Shown here: positions 25,279-32,444 of the stretch, one piece after another
How the letters are laid out: each line of letters begins with the position of its first letter
Numbering within the stretch: position 1 is the stretch's first letter
Origin: Butyrivibrio sp. VCD2006
GTDB lineage: Bacteria; Bacillota; Clostridia; Lachnospirales; Lachnospiraceae
Length of the DNA: 55,072 nt
Assembly: GCF_000423925.1 (NCBI RefSeq)
Contig: NZ_AUIX01000040.1
Coordinates: 1 to 55,072 of the forward strand
Direction: 5' to 3'
Program-made: the position numbers and the translations under genes
The notes under the pieces: model-generated
What the model saw: the letters and a program-made list of their open reading frames with translations, nothing else
Database searches by the model: none
What the model was told of the DNA's origin: nothing

Positions 25279-25683
25279 ATGAAGAAAATTACAATTGAGC
25301 CACTTGTTCAAGTAAATGGAGTGAAATTTGGATGTGACAGGGAAAGCGCTCGAAAGATATTTGGAAATAAGTATAAGGAAATAAAAAAGAATAAGTTTTC
25401 AAAAAATACAATGGACTCATATAAGGACTTTCATGTTTACTATTCTGAAGATGGCTTATTTGAGGCAATAGAAATATTTGGGAAAGTGAAAGTAATAGTC
25501 GCCGGTTATGAGGTATTTCCTGGAAAAGTTGATAATTCTAAAAAAGTATTTCCAGAGATTCATAAGGATGATGATGATTGGATTGATGAAAAAACTTCTA
25601 TAGGGATCACAGTTATGCAGGACGATCATAATTCTATTGAGGCAATACTATTTGGATGTAAGGGTTATTATTACCAACAATAA
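25279..25683 (+). CDS. Putative immunity protein for the upstream toxin
   Basis: A 134-residue soluble protein, no signal peptide. It starts at ATG 25279, two bases after the toxin stop codon, so translation is probably coupled; the in-frame TTG/GTG codons at 25267-25272 are less likely starts. The sequence alternates strands and acidic turns (V-N-G-V-K-F-G-C-D-R-E-S-A-R near 10-23, D-D-D-D-W-I-D near 97-103). I do not recognise a named family. The immunity role is inferred only from position, size and acidity. Confidence 0.6.
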   Translation: MKKITIEPLVQVNGVKFGCDRESARKIFGNKYKEIKKNKFSKNTMDSYKDFHVYYSEDGLFEAIEIFGKVKVIVAGYEVFPGKVDNSKKVFPEIHKDDDDWIDEKTSIGITVMQDDHNSIEAILFGCKGYYYQQ

Positions 25684-25734
25684 TAGTGGAAAGTCTTAGT
25701 GATAGGCAAGATGATATAGGAGAAACAAGATAGA

Positions 25735-26484
25735 ATGCACTTAGAGACAGAAAGATTAAATACGGGGTTTGCCCAAATACATGGTGCGATAGATTCTAGA
25801 AAACTGAAGGATTCTCGGGAATATTATGCTTTGGCGGTATTAAAATCTTTGTTTCCGTATGAATATAAAGATTTAATGAGAAAAAAAACTGATCGTCCGG
25901 ATTTGAAGTCACTTGAAGGTAGTTATGGGATTGAAGTAACAACAGCTGATTCGGAAAATGATAATGAAGACAATAGATTGCTTTCGGAATATGCAGTGTC
26001 TCATGATGAAAAAATCAAGAAAAAGCTAGAGACTCATAAGAATAATGTTGAGGTCGTAGACATCGGAGTGCGTGCAATAAGAGGTGGCGGATATAATGAT
26101 TCCTATGATATTAGTACAGAAACGACTATGGGGAAAGGTGCACAATTAGAATATCAACTGTTAATTAATAGTATTAGAAAGAAAGTAGTTTCAGCTAACA
26201 AGTATAAGGATGGATTTCATCATTTGGAGTTGGTCATAATTAAGAAAGAACGAGTGCCAGGTGATTGGGAACAGGGAATAATCCAATGCATTAAAATAGT
26301 AATGGAACGTGAAGCGGGAATTTTAAGAAAAATATATTTCTTATATGGCAATAAATGTTATATGGTTTCATTAGATGGTAGGGAAGAAGTAATAATCATC
26401 GAGCATAGAGACAAATTACAATTATTAGCGAGATTAACTGCTGAGGGAATCATAGCAGACGATGACTATGAGTGGCAAGATTAG
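25735..26484 (+). CDS. Unknown protein, possible PD-(D/E)XK-like fold
   Basis: A 249-residue soluble protein. Residues 50-70 read T-D-R-P-D-L-K-S ... Y-G-I-E-V-T, which resembles the P-D ... (D/E)-x-(K/T) core of restriction-endonuclease-like folds, with Glu-Val-Thr in place of the usual E-x-K. Later strands (L-E-L-V-I-I-K-K, K-I-Y-F-L-Y-G-N-K) fit an alpha/beta core. I do not recognise a family. It is 51 bp after the putative immunity gene, so it may belong to the same toxin cassette or be an independent accessory gene. The ribosome binding site (AGGAG) is rather far (13 bases) from ATG 25735. Confidence 0.55.
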   Translation: MHLETERLNTGFAQIHGAIDSRKLKDSREYYALAVLKSLFPYEYKDLMRKKTDRPDLKSLEGSYGIEVTTADSENDNEDNRLLSEYAVSHDEKIKKKLETHKNNVEVVDIGVRAIRGGGYNDSYDISTETTMGKGAQLEYQLLINSIRKKVVSANKYKDGFHHLELVIIKKERVPGDWEQGIIQCIKIVMEREAGILRKIYFLYGNKCYMVSLDGREEVIIIEHRDKLQLLARLTAEGIIADDDYEWQD

Positions 26485-26558
26485 TCTGAGAGAGGCAATT
26501 TGAGCCGATTATTATCTTCGGCTGCATACTAAAGAATTGGAGTATAGAAATTTTAAAC

Positions 26559-26592
26559 GCCAGGATCTTTATCATGAAGACCCTGGCGATTT
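26559..26592. terminator. Bidirectional terminator between convergent genes
   Basis: Stem CGCCAGG-ATCTT / GAAGA-CCCTGGCG with loop TATCAT, a T-run on the plus-strand side and TTTAAAATTT on the other. It lies between the convergent genes ending at 26484 and 26604. Confidence 0.75.
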
Positions 26593-26603
26593 TATGCATT
26601 TTA

Positions 26604-26822
26604 TTATTTCACAACCTGGAAATCCTTGTTCCAGATAAAATCAAGTCCGTCGAAGAGATAGGTGAGCTTGCCATCAGGATAAAGACTGATGAACTTGCTT
26701 GTGATATCGGATGGGTTATCTTTGGAATTATAGAAGACGCCACCGATGTCATTGTACCCCTGCTTGTCATAAACAAAACCGTCAATAGTTATCCTGGAAG
26801 GAAACAGTGCTAAATCTGGCAT
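26604..26822 (-). CDS. Small uncharacterised protein, copy B of a family
   Basis: A 72-residue protein sharing I-T-I-D-G-F-V-Y, Y-N-S-K-D-N-P-S-D-I-T-S-K and L-Y-P-D-G-K-L-T-Y with copy A at 1608-1835; the C-terminal F-I-W-N-K also corresponds to Q-K-W-N-K in copy A. The start codon has a strong AAAGGAGTC site 6 bases upstream. No membrane segment or known domain. The two copies stand in opposite orientation about 25 kb apart. Nucleotide identity looks like roughly two thirds, so the duplication is old or the copies arrived separately. Function unknown. Confidence 0.75.
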   Translation of the reverse strand: MPDLALFPSRITIDGFVYDKQGYNDIGGVFYNSKDNPSDITSKFISLYPDGKLTYLFDGLDFIWNKDFQVVK

Positions 26823-27005
26823 GATTGGACTCCTTTATATTGTGGAAGGATTTGCGTATCTCTACAAGATATTGTATCACTTGGGATGAAATTTGTACTT
26901 TAAGAAATTATTAAATTATCTTCTAAAACCTAGGTTGACACAAAACGAGATAAACGATATCTTTAGGTCAGTAGCTACCAAACTTATCGAAAGGAAGCAA
27001 AAGCT

Positions 27006-28841
27006 GTGACGGAAAAGATACCGGATAACAACGAGATTGATGAACTTTACCAGAATATTATAGACGAATACCAGACCATAAAGTCAATAGCCCAGATTGC
27101 CAAAAAACTTGGGACAACCCAGGTAAGAGTACAGAGGGTTTTGATAACAGAAGGCCTGTGGAGTTCAAAACGGACGAGGCAGATAGCGGAACTGCGACAG
27201 CAGGGCTTATCTACTGAAGAGATAGCAGAAAGGCTGGGGAAGGATGTAAGGACAATACAGACATTTTTGCCATATAGCCGCGGTCAGTATGGGAAATCCG
27301 ATTCGACTGATGCCATTAAGTCCAAGGATTACCGGGATCGGATGCACGTTGCAGCTGAGAAGATGCGAAATAAGGAGGATGCTGCAATGAAGACTGATCG
27401 CTACAGTATAGATATGAATTATCTGATGAAAAACGGAGCCGGAGGGGAGGGGAATATAAATACAAAGCCCCACACCGAAGAAGAGCTTAAGAATAATCCG
27501 TTTTATAACAGTGAATCCGTATTCAGGCTAAAGTTGGAACTAGTGGAAGACTTTATTTACGGTGAAGATGATGGGCTAGGCATGGAAGGTGATGAAAAAG
27601 ATACTTTCCTGAAACTTGCTAAAGCAAAGGAAGGAATATCCAGGGAAGTTCTGGTTCCTAGCACAATGAACCTTCATGCCATGCACTATATGATACAGCG
27701 CCTGTTCGGGTGGCAGAACAGTCATCTCCACAATTTTTCAATACCACCGGAGGAATTCAAGGCGCTTACAAGGGGAACAGTCGGAGGCTGGGAAAATCTC
27801 TGCGGAAGCTTGTTGCATTTTCCTAATGATGATTCAAACGATTTTTACTGGGATGATGACTATGAATCCGGTGAGAGCGTAAAGAGCTGGTTTAAGAGAA
27901 AATACATAGGCCCATACAGACAAAAGGCTGTGTGTGACACATATTTTGATGCGCAGAGGCAGATAAAGGATTTTTCAGAACATTTCACCAAGATAACAGC
28001 AGATATGACGCTTGATGAGATGGAACATCAGATTATAATGGAGGAAAATCTGAACTTCCTTTCAGAGAGACTGACACTTGGGGAACTGCTTACAACAAAT
28101 GCGCCAAAGGAAGGGAAAACCAGGGAGAAGGCTTATAAAAAGTGGTTGGAGAGGCTTTCCGAAAAGAAGCAGGAAACTGAACGGATGATAAATGCTGAGA
28201 GCGCCAAAGGCTTAAAAGATCTGAATGATGCCGCAGACAGTCTTAAGTTATGGAGACGAAACAGGTCGGCAGTTGAGAATCGTATCTATTTCAGGCATGC
28301 AGAGGAGTTGAAAAAAGAAACAGGACGTACTGCAGAGGAATGGCTGGAATCAGCTGATTTCTTAATACCTGTGTACGAGCGTGCATGCAGTAAGCTTTTC
28401 GATGAATATAATCCCAAGCTCACACCGCTCTTTGATACATTATATTATCTGTACGATTATGGTGATGACTGGTGCGTGAAGATTACCGTACTTGATAAGT
28501 ATGACCGGAAGACTAACGCAGATCTGTCAACCTGCGGAGCATTTGTCGTGGATATTATGAAGGAAAGCGATGGGCTTAGAAGATTCAGATATTTCCAGGA
28601 TGGTAAGGAAGTTGATGAGGAATTACGCACGGAACTGGCATATATAGATGTGAAACAGCGTCCTAAATGTGTTGCTGCAGACGGACTGTATTTAGTTGAT
28701 GATGTCGGTGGAATAGGTGGTTTTTGTGAAATGCTCGAGACACTTGCCGGTGATGATCCAGAAGAAAAGGAGAGTATGAAAACCTGGGCAAGAAGCCTTG
28801 GGTGGACGGGCAGGATGAGTAAGCCTGAGAATATGCTGTAA
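27006..28841 (+). CDS. pRiA4b ORF-3-like protein with N-terminal HTH
   Basis: The 611-residue product opens with a helix-turn-helix segment (S-I-A-Q-I-A-K-K-L-G-T-T then L-S-T-E-E-I-A-E-R-L-G-K-D, about 22-80). The plasmid pRiA4b ORF-3-like family (IS1096 TnpR-like passenger) pattern follows in two blocks: F-R-L-K-L-E-L-V-E with M-H-Y-M-I-Q-R-L-F-G-W-Q-N-S-H-L-H-N-F (about 175-245) and Y-L-Y-D-Y-G-D-D-W-C-V-K-I (about 481-493), split by a long helical insert. Starts at GTG with GGAAG upstream. Such proteins are common in gut Firmicutes and their function is unknown; DNA binding is inferred from the HTH. Confidence 0.8.
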   Translation: MTEKIPDNNEIDELYQNIIDEYQTIKSIAQIAKKLGTTQVRVQRVLITEGLWSSKRTRQIAELRQQGLSTEEIAERLGKDVRTIQTFLPYSRGQYGKSDSTDAIKSKDYRDRMHVAAEKMRNKEDAAMKTDRYSIDMNYLMKNGAGGEGNINTKPHTEEELKNNPFYNSESVFRLKLELVEDFIYGEDDGLGMEGDEKDTFLKLAKAKEGISREVLVPSTMNLHAMHYMIQRLFGWQNSHLHNFSIPPEEFKALTRGTVGGWENLCGSLLHFPNDDSNDFYWDDDYESGESVKSWFKRKYIGPYRQKAVCDTYFDAQRQIKDFSEHFTKITADMTLDEMEHQIIMEENLNFLSERLTLGELLTTNAPKEGKTREKAYKKWLERLSEKKQETERMINAESAKGLKDLNDAADSLKLWRRNRSAVENRIYFRHAEELKKETGRTAEEWLESADFLIPVYERACSKLFDEYNPKLTPLFDTLYYLYDYGDDWCVKITVLDKYDRKTNADLSTCGAFVVDIMKESDGLRRFRYFQDGKEVDEELRTELAYIDVKQRPKCVAADGLYLVDDVGGIGGFCEMLETLAGDDPEEKESMKTWARSLGWTGRMSKPENML

Positions 28842-28893
28842 TATTGGAATATGTAAAGCCGTGGTATGAGCAACAAAGAAGGATAATACGTTT

Positions 28894-29154
28894 ATGATAG
28901 AGAAATATAAAACTCAAATTAAAATACTGTTTGGCATCAGAATATGCCTATGGATTGTGGCACTGGCATCGACTGTTTACTGGATCTATTATTCTGTAAA
29001 GTTGCATGCAAATGGTATATATGCTCCTGAAGAGTATTCGCCACTCATGAGACCAGTTTTGCATACATGTGTGGGAATAGCCATTGCAGTAATATGTCTA
29101 AGCTTTGTATTACACGCGATTTCTATAAAAATAAAACGGGCAGCTGTGGAGTAA
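28894..29154 (+). CDS. Small two-helix membrane protein
   Basis: An 86-residue protein with two transmembrane segments (about 12-33 and 56-77), a short extracytoplasmic loop (H-A-N-G-I-Y-A-P-E-E-Y) and a basic tail. No known domain. AAGGAT about 12 bases upstream is a weak start signal. It is 52 bp after the pRiA4b-like gene, possibly in the same transcript. Confidence 0.6.
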   Translation: MIEKYKTQIKILFGIRICLWIVALASTVYWIYYSVKLHANGIYAPEEYSPLMRPVLHTCVGIAIAVICLSFVLHAISIKIKRAAVE

Positions 29155-29211
29155 AATTCGCAGCTGTATTTTATTGGCTCAAAAGTTACTGGGGCGGACA
29201 TGTTTAATTGT

Positions 29212-30198
29212 CTATTTACTGTATTCTCGGAGAGCATAATAATAGTATTTTCGAAGCCTTTCTTTGAGAGACGCAGGTTCTATTACTACGGCATCTCTTC
29301 CAAAGCGCTTGAAGTATTCTTCAAGTTGTAATTCGGGCCAGTCAAAGTAATAAAGGTCTCCATCAATCTTTGATACCAAAGGCCGGTTCTTTGTGATAAC
29401 ACGGAACATTCTTTTACCAAATTTGTTTAATTTGATTACTGCAGATACTGTCTTAGATACTGAGTGAGGGCTCCGGATAGCTTTTTCCTGGAGCTCTTTT
29501 TTTAGTGCTTCATCAGGTTCAAAATTGTCGGATGTTACAAAAGCACTTCTAATTCTGGATATTCTGAAGGTTCTTGGCGTATTGGAACGGATATCTCTAC
29601 ATAGGAGATAATTGCATAGTTCTTCCTTTGAAGGTGCAATGAAGTAGGGCTCTACTGTAAAGGAGCGGTTATCTTCAGAGGATGTGGTTGTGAAAGTAAT
29701 AACACGCTTTGTTTTGAGCGCCTTCTCGATATCCTCATATGTATCCATGAATATTATGGCTTCACGTTCACTTCTTGGAATGGACAGGTATGAATTGAAC
29801 ATGTCCTTAAGGTACTGGGAAAGAGAAGTGTCTTTTAGCATGTTGTTCTCGATAATCCGGATAATGTCATAGGAGGATCCGCTTACAGTAAGAGTGACAG
29901 CTATGTTCTTGGAACTGGTTATCTTTTCATTTTTGATATATGTGCTGACAATCTTATCTGCCAGGGCCGATGCATCCTTATCAGAAATAGATGTCATGGC
30001 GGTGAGATCACTTATTATGTTGTTAAGCAGGGCATCGCTGTCATGCCTGTATCTGTCGAAGTAATTGACAATCAGGGTCTTCAGGAATGCATTTAGGTTT
30101 ACGGTTTCATCTTTCTTGGTGAATTCGAACAATTCTGCATCGTTAATAAGTCTTGATCTCGTGTCTTCAGATAAATATATTTTATATTTCTCAGTCAT
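29212..30198 (-). CDS. WYL-domain transcriptional regulator of the Ro60/Y-RNA/RtcB locus
   Basis: This 328-residue protein has an N-terminal region with a possible ribbon-helix-helix or helical DNA-binding element (about 1-45), a middle helical domain and a WYL-type domain (about 155-235: A-L-K-T-K-R-V-I-T-F-T, then F-T-V-E-P-Y-F-I-A, then T-F-R-I-S-R-I-R-S), followed by a C-terminal extension (about 240-328) as in WYL regulators. WYL domains bind nucleic acid or nucleotide ligands and switch transcription of DNA-damage or RNA-repair genes. The gene is divergent from the Y-RNA/rsr/rtcB cluster and shares its 140-bp upstream region, so it is the likely regulator of that cluster, in the place where proteobacteria use the sigma-54 activator RtcR. 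ATG 30198 was chosen because AAGAGGTG stands 5 bases upstream. Confidence 0.72.
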   Translation of the reverse strand: MTEKYKIYLSEDTRSRLINDAELFEFTKKDETVNLNAFLKTLIVNYFDRYRHDSDALLNNIISDLTAMTSISDKDASALADKIVSTYIKNEKITSSKNIAVTLTVSGSSYDIIRIIENNMLKDTSLSQYLKDMFNSYLSIPRSEREAIIFMDTYEDIEKALKTKRVITFTTTSSEDNRSFTVEPYFIAPSKEELCNYLLCRDIRSNTPRTFRISRIRSAFVTSDNFEPDEALKKELQEKAIRSPHSVSKTVSAVIKLNKFGKRMFRVITKNRPLVSKIDGDLYYFDWPELQLEEYFKRFGRDAVVIEPASLKERLRKYYYYALREYSK

Positions 30199-30210
30199 AA
30201 TCACCTCTTA

Positions 30211-30278
30211 ATTGGGGTTGTAGAAACAATAATACAAAAACGAATTATTAGTATATTTAATAGTATATTGGGGTTGTA
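30211..30278. promoter_or_regulatory. Direct repeats in the divergent WYL/Y-RNA promoter region
   Basis: The 12-mer ATTGGGGTTGTA occurs twice as an exact direct repeat (30211-30222 and 30267-30278), with AT-rich sequence between (TAGTATATT also twice). The spacing of 56 bp is near five helical turns, so two bound regulators could face the same side. They lie just upstream of the WYL gene start and ahead of the first Y-RNA-like element. A -10-like TATGAT at 30322-30327 would start transcription about 10 bp before element Y1. Confidence 0.55.
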
Positions 30279-30340
30279 ACGAATAGTCAAACTGCATCTT
30301 TTTATATCCTATGCTCTGGGATATGATTAAATCACAACAA

Positions 30341-30441
30341 AGCCAAAGACACCATCAGCAAAGTGATTGGCACAGCCGGATTATGGTCCAGCCTTGCAGG
30401 TTCGAATCCTGCCCTGAAAGGGAAGTGTGTCTTGAAAGGCT
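30341..30441 (+). ncRNA. Y-RNA-like element Y1 with tRNA-like T arm
   Basis: The ends pair through AAGACAC (30346-30352) and GTGTCTT (30427-30433), extended by AGCC/GGCT (30341-30344, 30438-30441). Three bases after the left strand comes CAGCAA (30356-30361), present at the same place in all five elements. Inside is a perfect 5-bp T arm with the tRNA loop: GCAGG-TTCGAAT-CCTGC (30396-30412), and weaker D-arm-like and anticodon-like hairpins. Bacterial Y RNAs (YrlA class) join a Ro60-binding stem to a tRNA-mimic domain, which this matches. It is not a real tRNA: the acceptor stem is replaced by the Y stem and there is no discriminator/CCA context. Confidence 0.75.
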
Positions 30442-30447
30442 GAAATA

Positions 30448-30559
30448 CAGAAAGATACATGCAGCAATAATCAGGGACATGTTGATCGGTTAATGGTGGT
30501 AAGACCCAGGCATTGCGGGGTAAGAGCCTGCGGCATGTGAAAACTGTATCTTGGTGCTG
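30448..30559 (+). ncRNA. Y-RNA-like element Y2
   Basis: Terminal stem AAGATAC (30452-30458) / GTATCTT (30546-30552), perhaps extended by CAG/CTG (30448-30450 and 30557-30559). CAGCAA at 30462-30467, again three bases after the stem. A second stem ACATG/CATGT (30477-30481, 30534-30538) encloses a hairpin CAGGC/GCCTG (30507-30511, 30526-30530) and a D-arm-like GGTTAATGGTGGTAAGACC stretch. The T loop is not the canonical TTCGAAT, so mimicry is weaker than in Y1 and Y3. It starts 7 bases after Y1, suggesting one transcript. Confidence 0.65.
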
Positions 30560-30604
30560 GAGGATGCCACCAATCTTCCGGCGGTTACAAAAGAATAATC
30601 TATA

Positions 30605-30715
30605 TAGATACGAACAGCAATAATTCCAATGGTTAGCTTCTATGGGAAGCGCCTGGCTTATACCCAGGAGTTGGGGAGGGTTCGAATCCCTCTACTGTTA
30701 AAAAGGTTGTATCTA
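30605..30715 (+). ncRNA. Y-RNA-like element Y3 with complete tRNA-like cloverleaf
   Basis: Terminal stem TAGATAC (30605-30611) / GTATCTA (30709-30715) and CAGCAA at 30615-30620. The inside folds as a cloverleaf: acceptor-like AATGGT/ACTGTT (30628-30633, 30694-30699), D-like arm GCTTC-TATGG-GAAGC (30636-30650), a 5-bp anticodon-like arm CCTGG-CTTATAC-CCAGG (30652-30668) with a seven-base loop and U at position 33, a 7-base variable region, and T arm GAGGG-TTCGAAT-CCCTC (30676-30692). The loop would present UAU. It differs from a tRNA in being enclosed by the Ro-type stem and in the weak, G-U-containing acceptor. This is the clearest tRNA mimic of the set. Confidence 0.8.
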
Positions 30716-30726
30716 GTGATTATAAA

Positions 30727-30821
30727 AAGGTGCATACAGCAAAAACATTACAGACCATGTATTAAAAACATGCCCTGCCTGCGTAGGGGAAGTGACCCGG
30801 GACTTAGCCCGGGTGCACTTT
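30727..30821 (+). ncRNA. Y-RNA-like element Y4 in the rsr leader
   Basis: Terminal stem AAGGTGCA (30727-30734) / TGCACTTT (30814-30821), one G-U pair; CAGCAA at 30737-30742. Three hairpins follow in a row: CATGT-ATTAAAA-ACATG (30756-30772), CCCT/AGGG (30773-30788) and CCCGGG-ACTTAG-CCCGGG (30796-30813), giving a cloverleaf-like junction without a TTCGAAT loop. The element ends 7 bases before the AAGGAGGA of rsr, so Ro60 binding here could affect translation of its own mRNA. Confidence 0.7.
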
Positions 30822-30842
30822 GTAAGCAAGGAGGAAAATGCG

Positions 30843-32315
30843 ATGTTAGAGTATTTAAAGAAGGAAGCAAATAAGACTTATACAGAAAACGGCGCAGTTA
30901 CATATGTATCGACCCAGTCAGATTGCCTTGATATGTTTGCTACAATCGGCGCACTCAGAAATGCATCTGATGATGATATAGTATGCAGATTTTTAAAGGC
31001 TTATGCAGAGGACGCTGATCTTGCTATGAAAATGCTCTTTTTCGCAAGAGATATCAGGGGCGGTCTTGGTGAGAGAAGAGTTTTCAGGGTAATACTTCAG
31101 TACCTTGCCATGGCTGAGCCGCAGTCTGTAAAAAAGAATATTGAGAACGTGGCTGAATATGGCAGATATGATGACCTTCTTGCTCTCATCGGTACACCTG
31201 TAGAGAAGGAAGTGATGGCTTATATCGCCAAGTCTTTGAAAAAAGATATCGAGATAATGAGCGGTTTTCATGAAGAAAACGAAACTGTTTCACTTCTTGC
31301 AAAGTGGCTTCCTTCTGTTAATACAAGCAATAAGGAAGTAGTGAAAAATGCTAGAAAGATCGCCAGAGCCATGGGTATGACTGATGCCGAGTACAGAAAA
31401 ACTTTATCTGCACTCAGAGCACAGATCAGAATTATAGAGAACAACTTAAGAGAAAAGGATTACTCCTTTGATTATGAGAAGCAGCCTTCAAAGGCTCTCT
31501 ATAAGTACAGACAGGCGTTTTTAAGAAACGACCAGGAAAGATATACTGCTTTCATAACTAAGGCTGAGACGGATCCTTCCATCATGCATACGGGCACACT
31601 TGCTCCTTACGATGTAATAGCTCCTGTGATAAAGAGAGCTACTTTTACAAAGGAAGAGAGACGTGCCATGAATGCTACATGGAATACACTTGAGAATTTT
31701 GCAGGTGCTGAGAATTCACTGGTTGTGGTGGACGGTTCAGGCTCCATGTACTGGGGTGCGAATCCTCTTCCTGCGGCAGTTGCCCAGTCTCTTGGCATAT
31801 ACTTTGCAGAGAGAAATACCGGTGCTTTCCATAATCATTTCATAACCTTTTCAACTAATCCCAGATTAGTTGAAATTAAGGGCAGAGATATTGTGGAAAA
31901 GGTGCGCTACTGCATGGGTTTCAATGAATGCAGCAATACAGATATAGGCAGAACTTTTGCCCTTATATTAAGAACAGCTGTCATGAATAACCTTAAGCAG
32001 TCCGAGATGCCTGAGAATCTCTACATTATCTCCGACATGGAATTTGACTGCTGCGTGGGAAATGCCAAGGCTTCCAATTTTGAGTATGCCAGGGCTGAGT
32101 TTGAGAAATATGGCTATAAGCTTCCCCAGATAGTTTTCTGGAATGTGAACAGCCGTAACTGTCAGCAGCCTGTAATGATGAATGACAGAGGAGTAGCTCT
32201 TGTTTCAGGTTGCAGCCCTCAGATATTCTCCATGTTAAAAGAGGGTGATCTCGAACCCTATAAGTTTATGATGAGCGTTCTTTCATCAGCACGATACGAA
32301 AGGATCGCTGCTTAA
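30843..32315 (+). CDS. rsr: Ro60-family TROVE protein (Rsr)
   Basis: The 490-residue product has the HEAT-like TROVE ring (about 10-285) followed by a von Willebrand A-like domain with an intact metal site D-G-S-G-S-M-Y-W-G (about 297-305) and C-S-N-T-D-I-G near 365. Bacterial Ro60 (Rsr) binds Y RNAs and works with nucleases in RNA maturation and decay, and with RtcB in RNA repair. The start is ATG 30843 (AAGGAGGA 7 bases upstream), not the upstream codon at 30792, which would lie inside the Y4 RNA. Four Y-RNA-like elements precede it and one follows, before rtcB. The WYL regulator gene is divergent. RNA binding follows from the family; partners are inferred from context. Confidence 0.92.
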   Translation: MLEYLKKEANKTYTENGAVTYVSTQSDCLDMFATIGALRNASDDDIVCRFLKAYAEDADLAMKMLFFARDIRGGLGERRVFRVILQYLAMAEPQSVKKNIENVAEYGRYDDLLALIGTPVEKEVMAYIAKSLKKDIEIMSGFHEENETVSLLAKWLPSVNTSNKEVVKNARKIARAMGMTDAEYRKTLSALRAQIRIIENNLREKDYSFDYEKQPSKALYKYRQAFLRNDQERYTAFITKAETDPSIMHTGTLAPYDVIAPVIKRATFTKEERRAMNATWNTLENFAGAENSLVVVDGSGSMYWGANPLPAAVAQSLGIYFAERNTGAFHNHFITFSTNPRLVEIKGRDIVEKVRYCMGFNECSNTDIGRTFALILRTAVMNNLKQSEMPENLYIISDMEFDCCVGNAKASNFEYARAEFEKYGYKLPQIVFWNVNSRNCQQPVMMNDRGVALVSGCSPQIFSMLKEGDLEPYKFMMSVLSSARYERIAA

Positions 32316-32358
32316 TTAGATGAATTGGCTGGCAGAATGAAGCTGCCAGCTACATATA

Positions 32359-32427
32359 AAGGTGCATACAGCAATTATTTAACGACTGTCAATCGTACAA
32401 TCTGCTCCGAGGGGGCAGAGGCACCTT
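32359..32427 (+). ncRNA. Y-RNA-like element Y5 between rsr and rtcB
   Basis: The shortest element (69 nt): terminal stem AAGGTGC (32359-32365) / GCACCTT (32421-32427), CAGCAA at 32369-32374, hairpins ACGA-CTGTCAA-TCGT (32382-32396) and CTGCTCC/GGGGCAG (32402-32418). No T arm. It fills most of the 129-bp rsr-rtcB gap and ends 17 bases before the rtcB start, so it may be both an excised RNA and a leader element. The first 16 bases after the stem start, GGTGCATACAGCAA included, match Y4 closely. Confidence 0.7.
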
Positions 32428-32444
32428 GTGGAAAGGATAAAATA

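Noticed and set aside
30341..30715. Two apparent tRNA genes (T arms with TTCGAAT)
   Set aside because: The acceptor ends are replaced or enclosed by the terminal stem shared with three non-tRNA elements; read as tRNA mimics, not tRNA genes.
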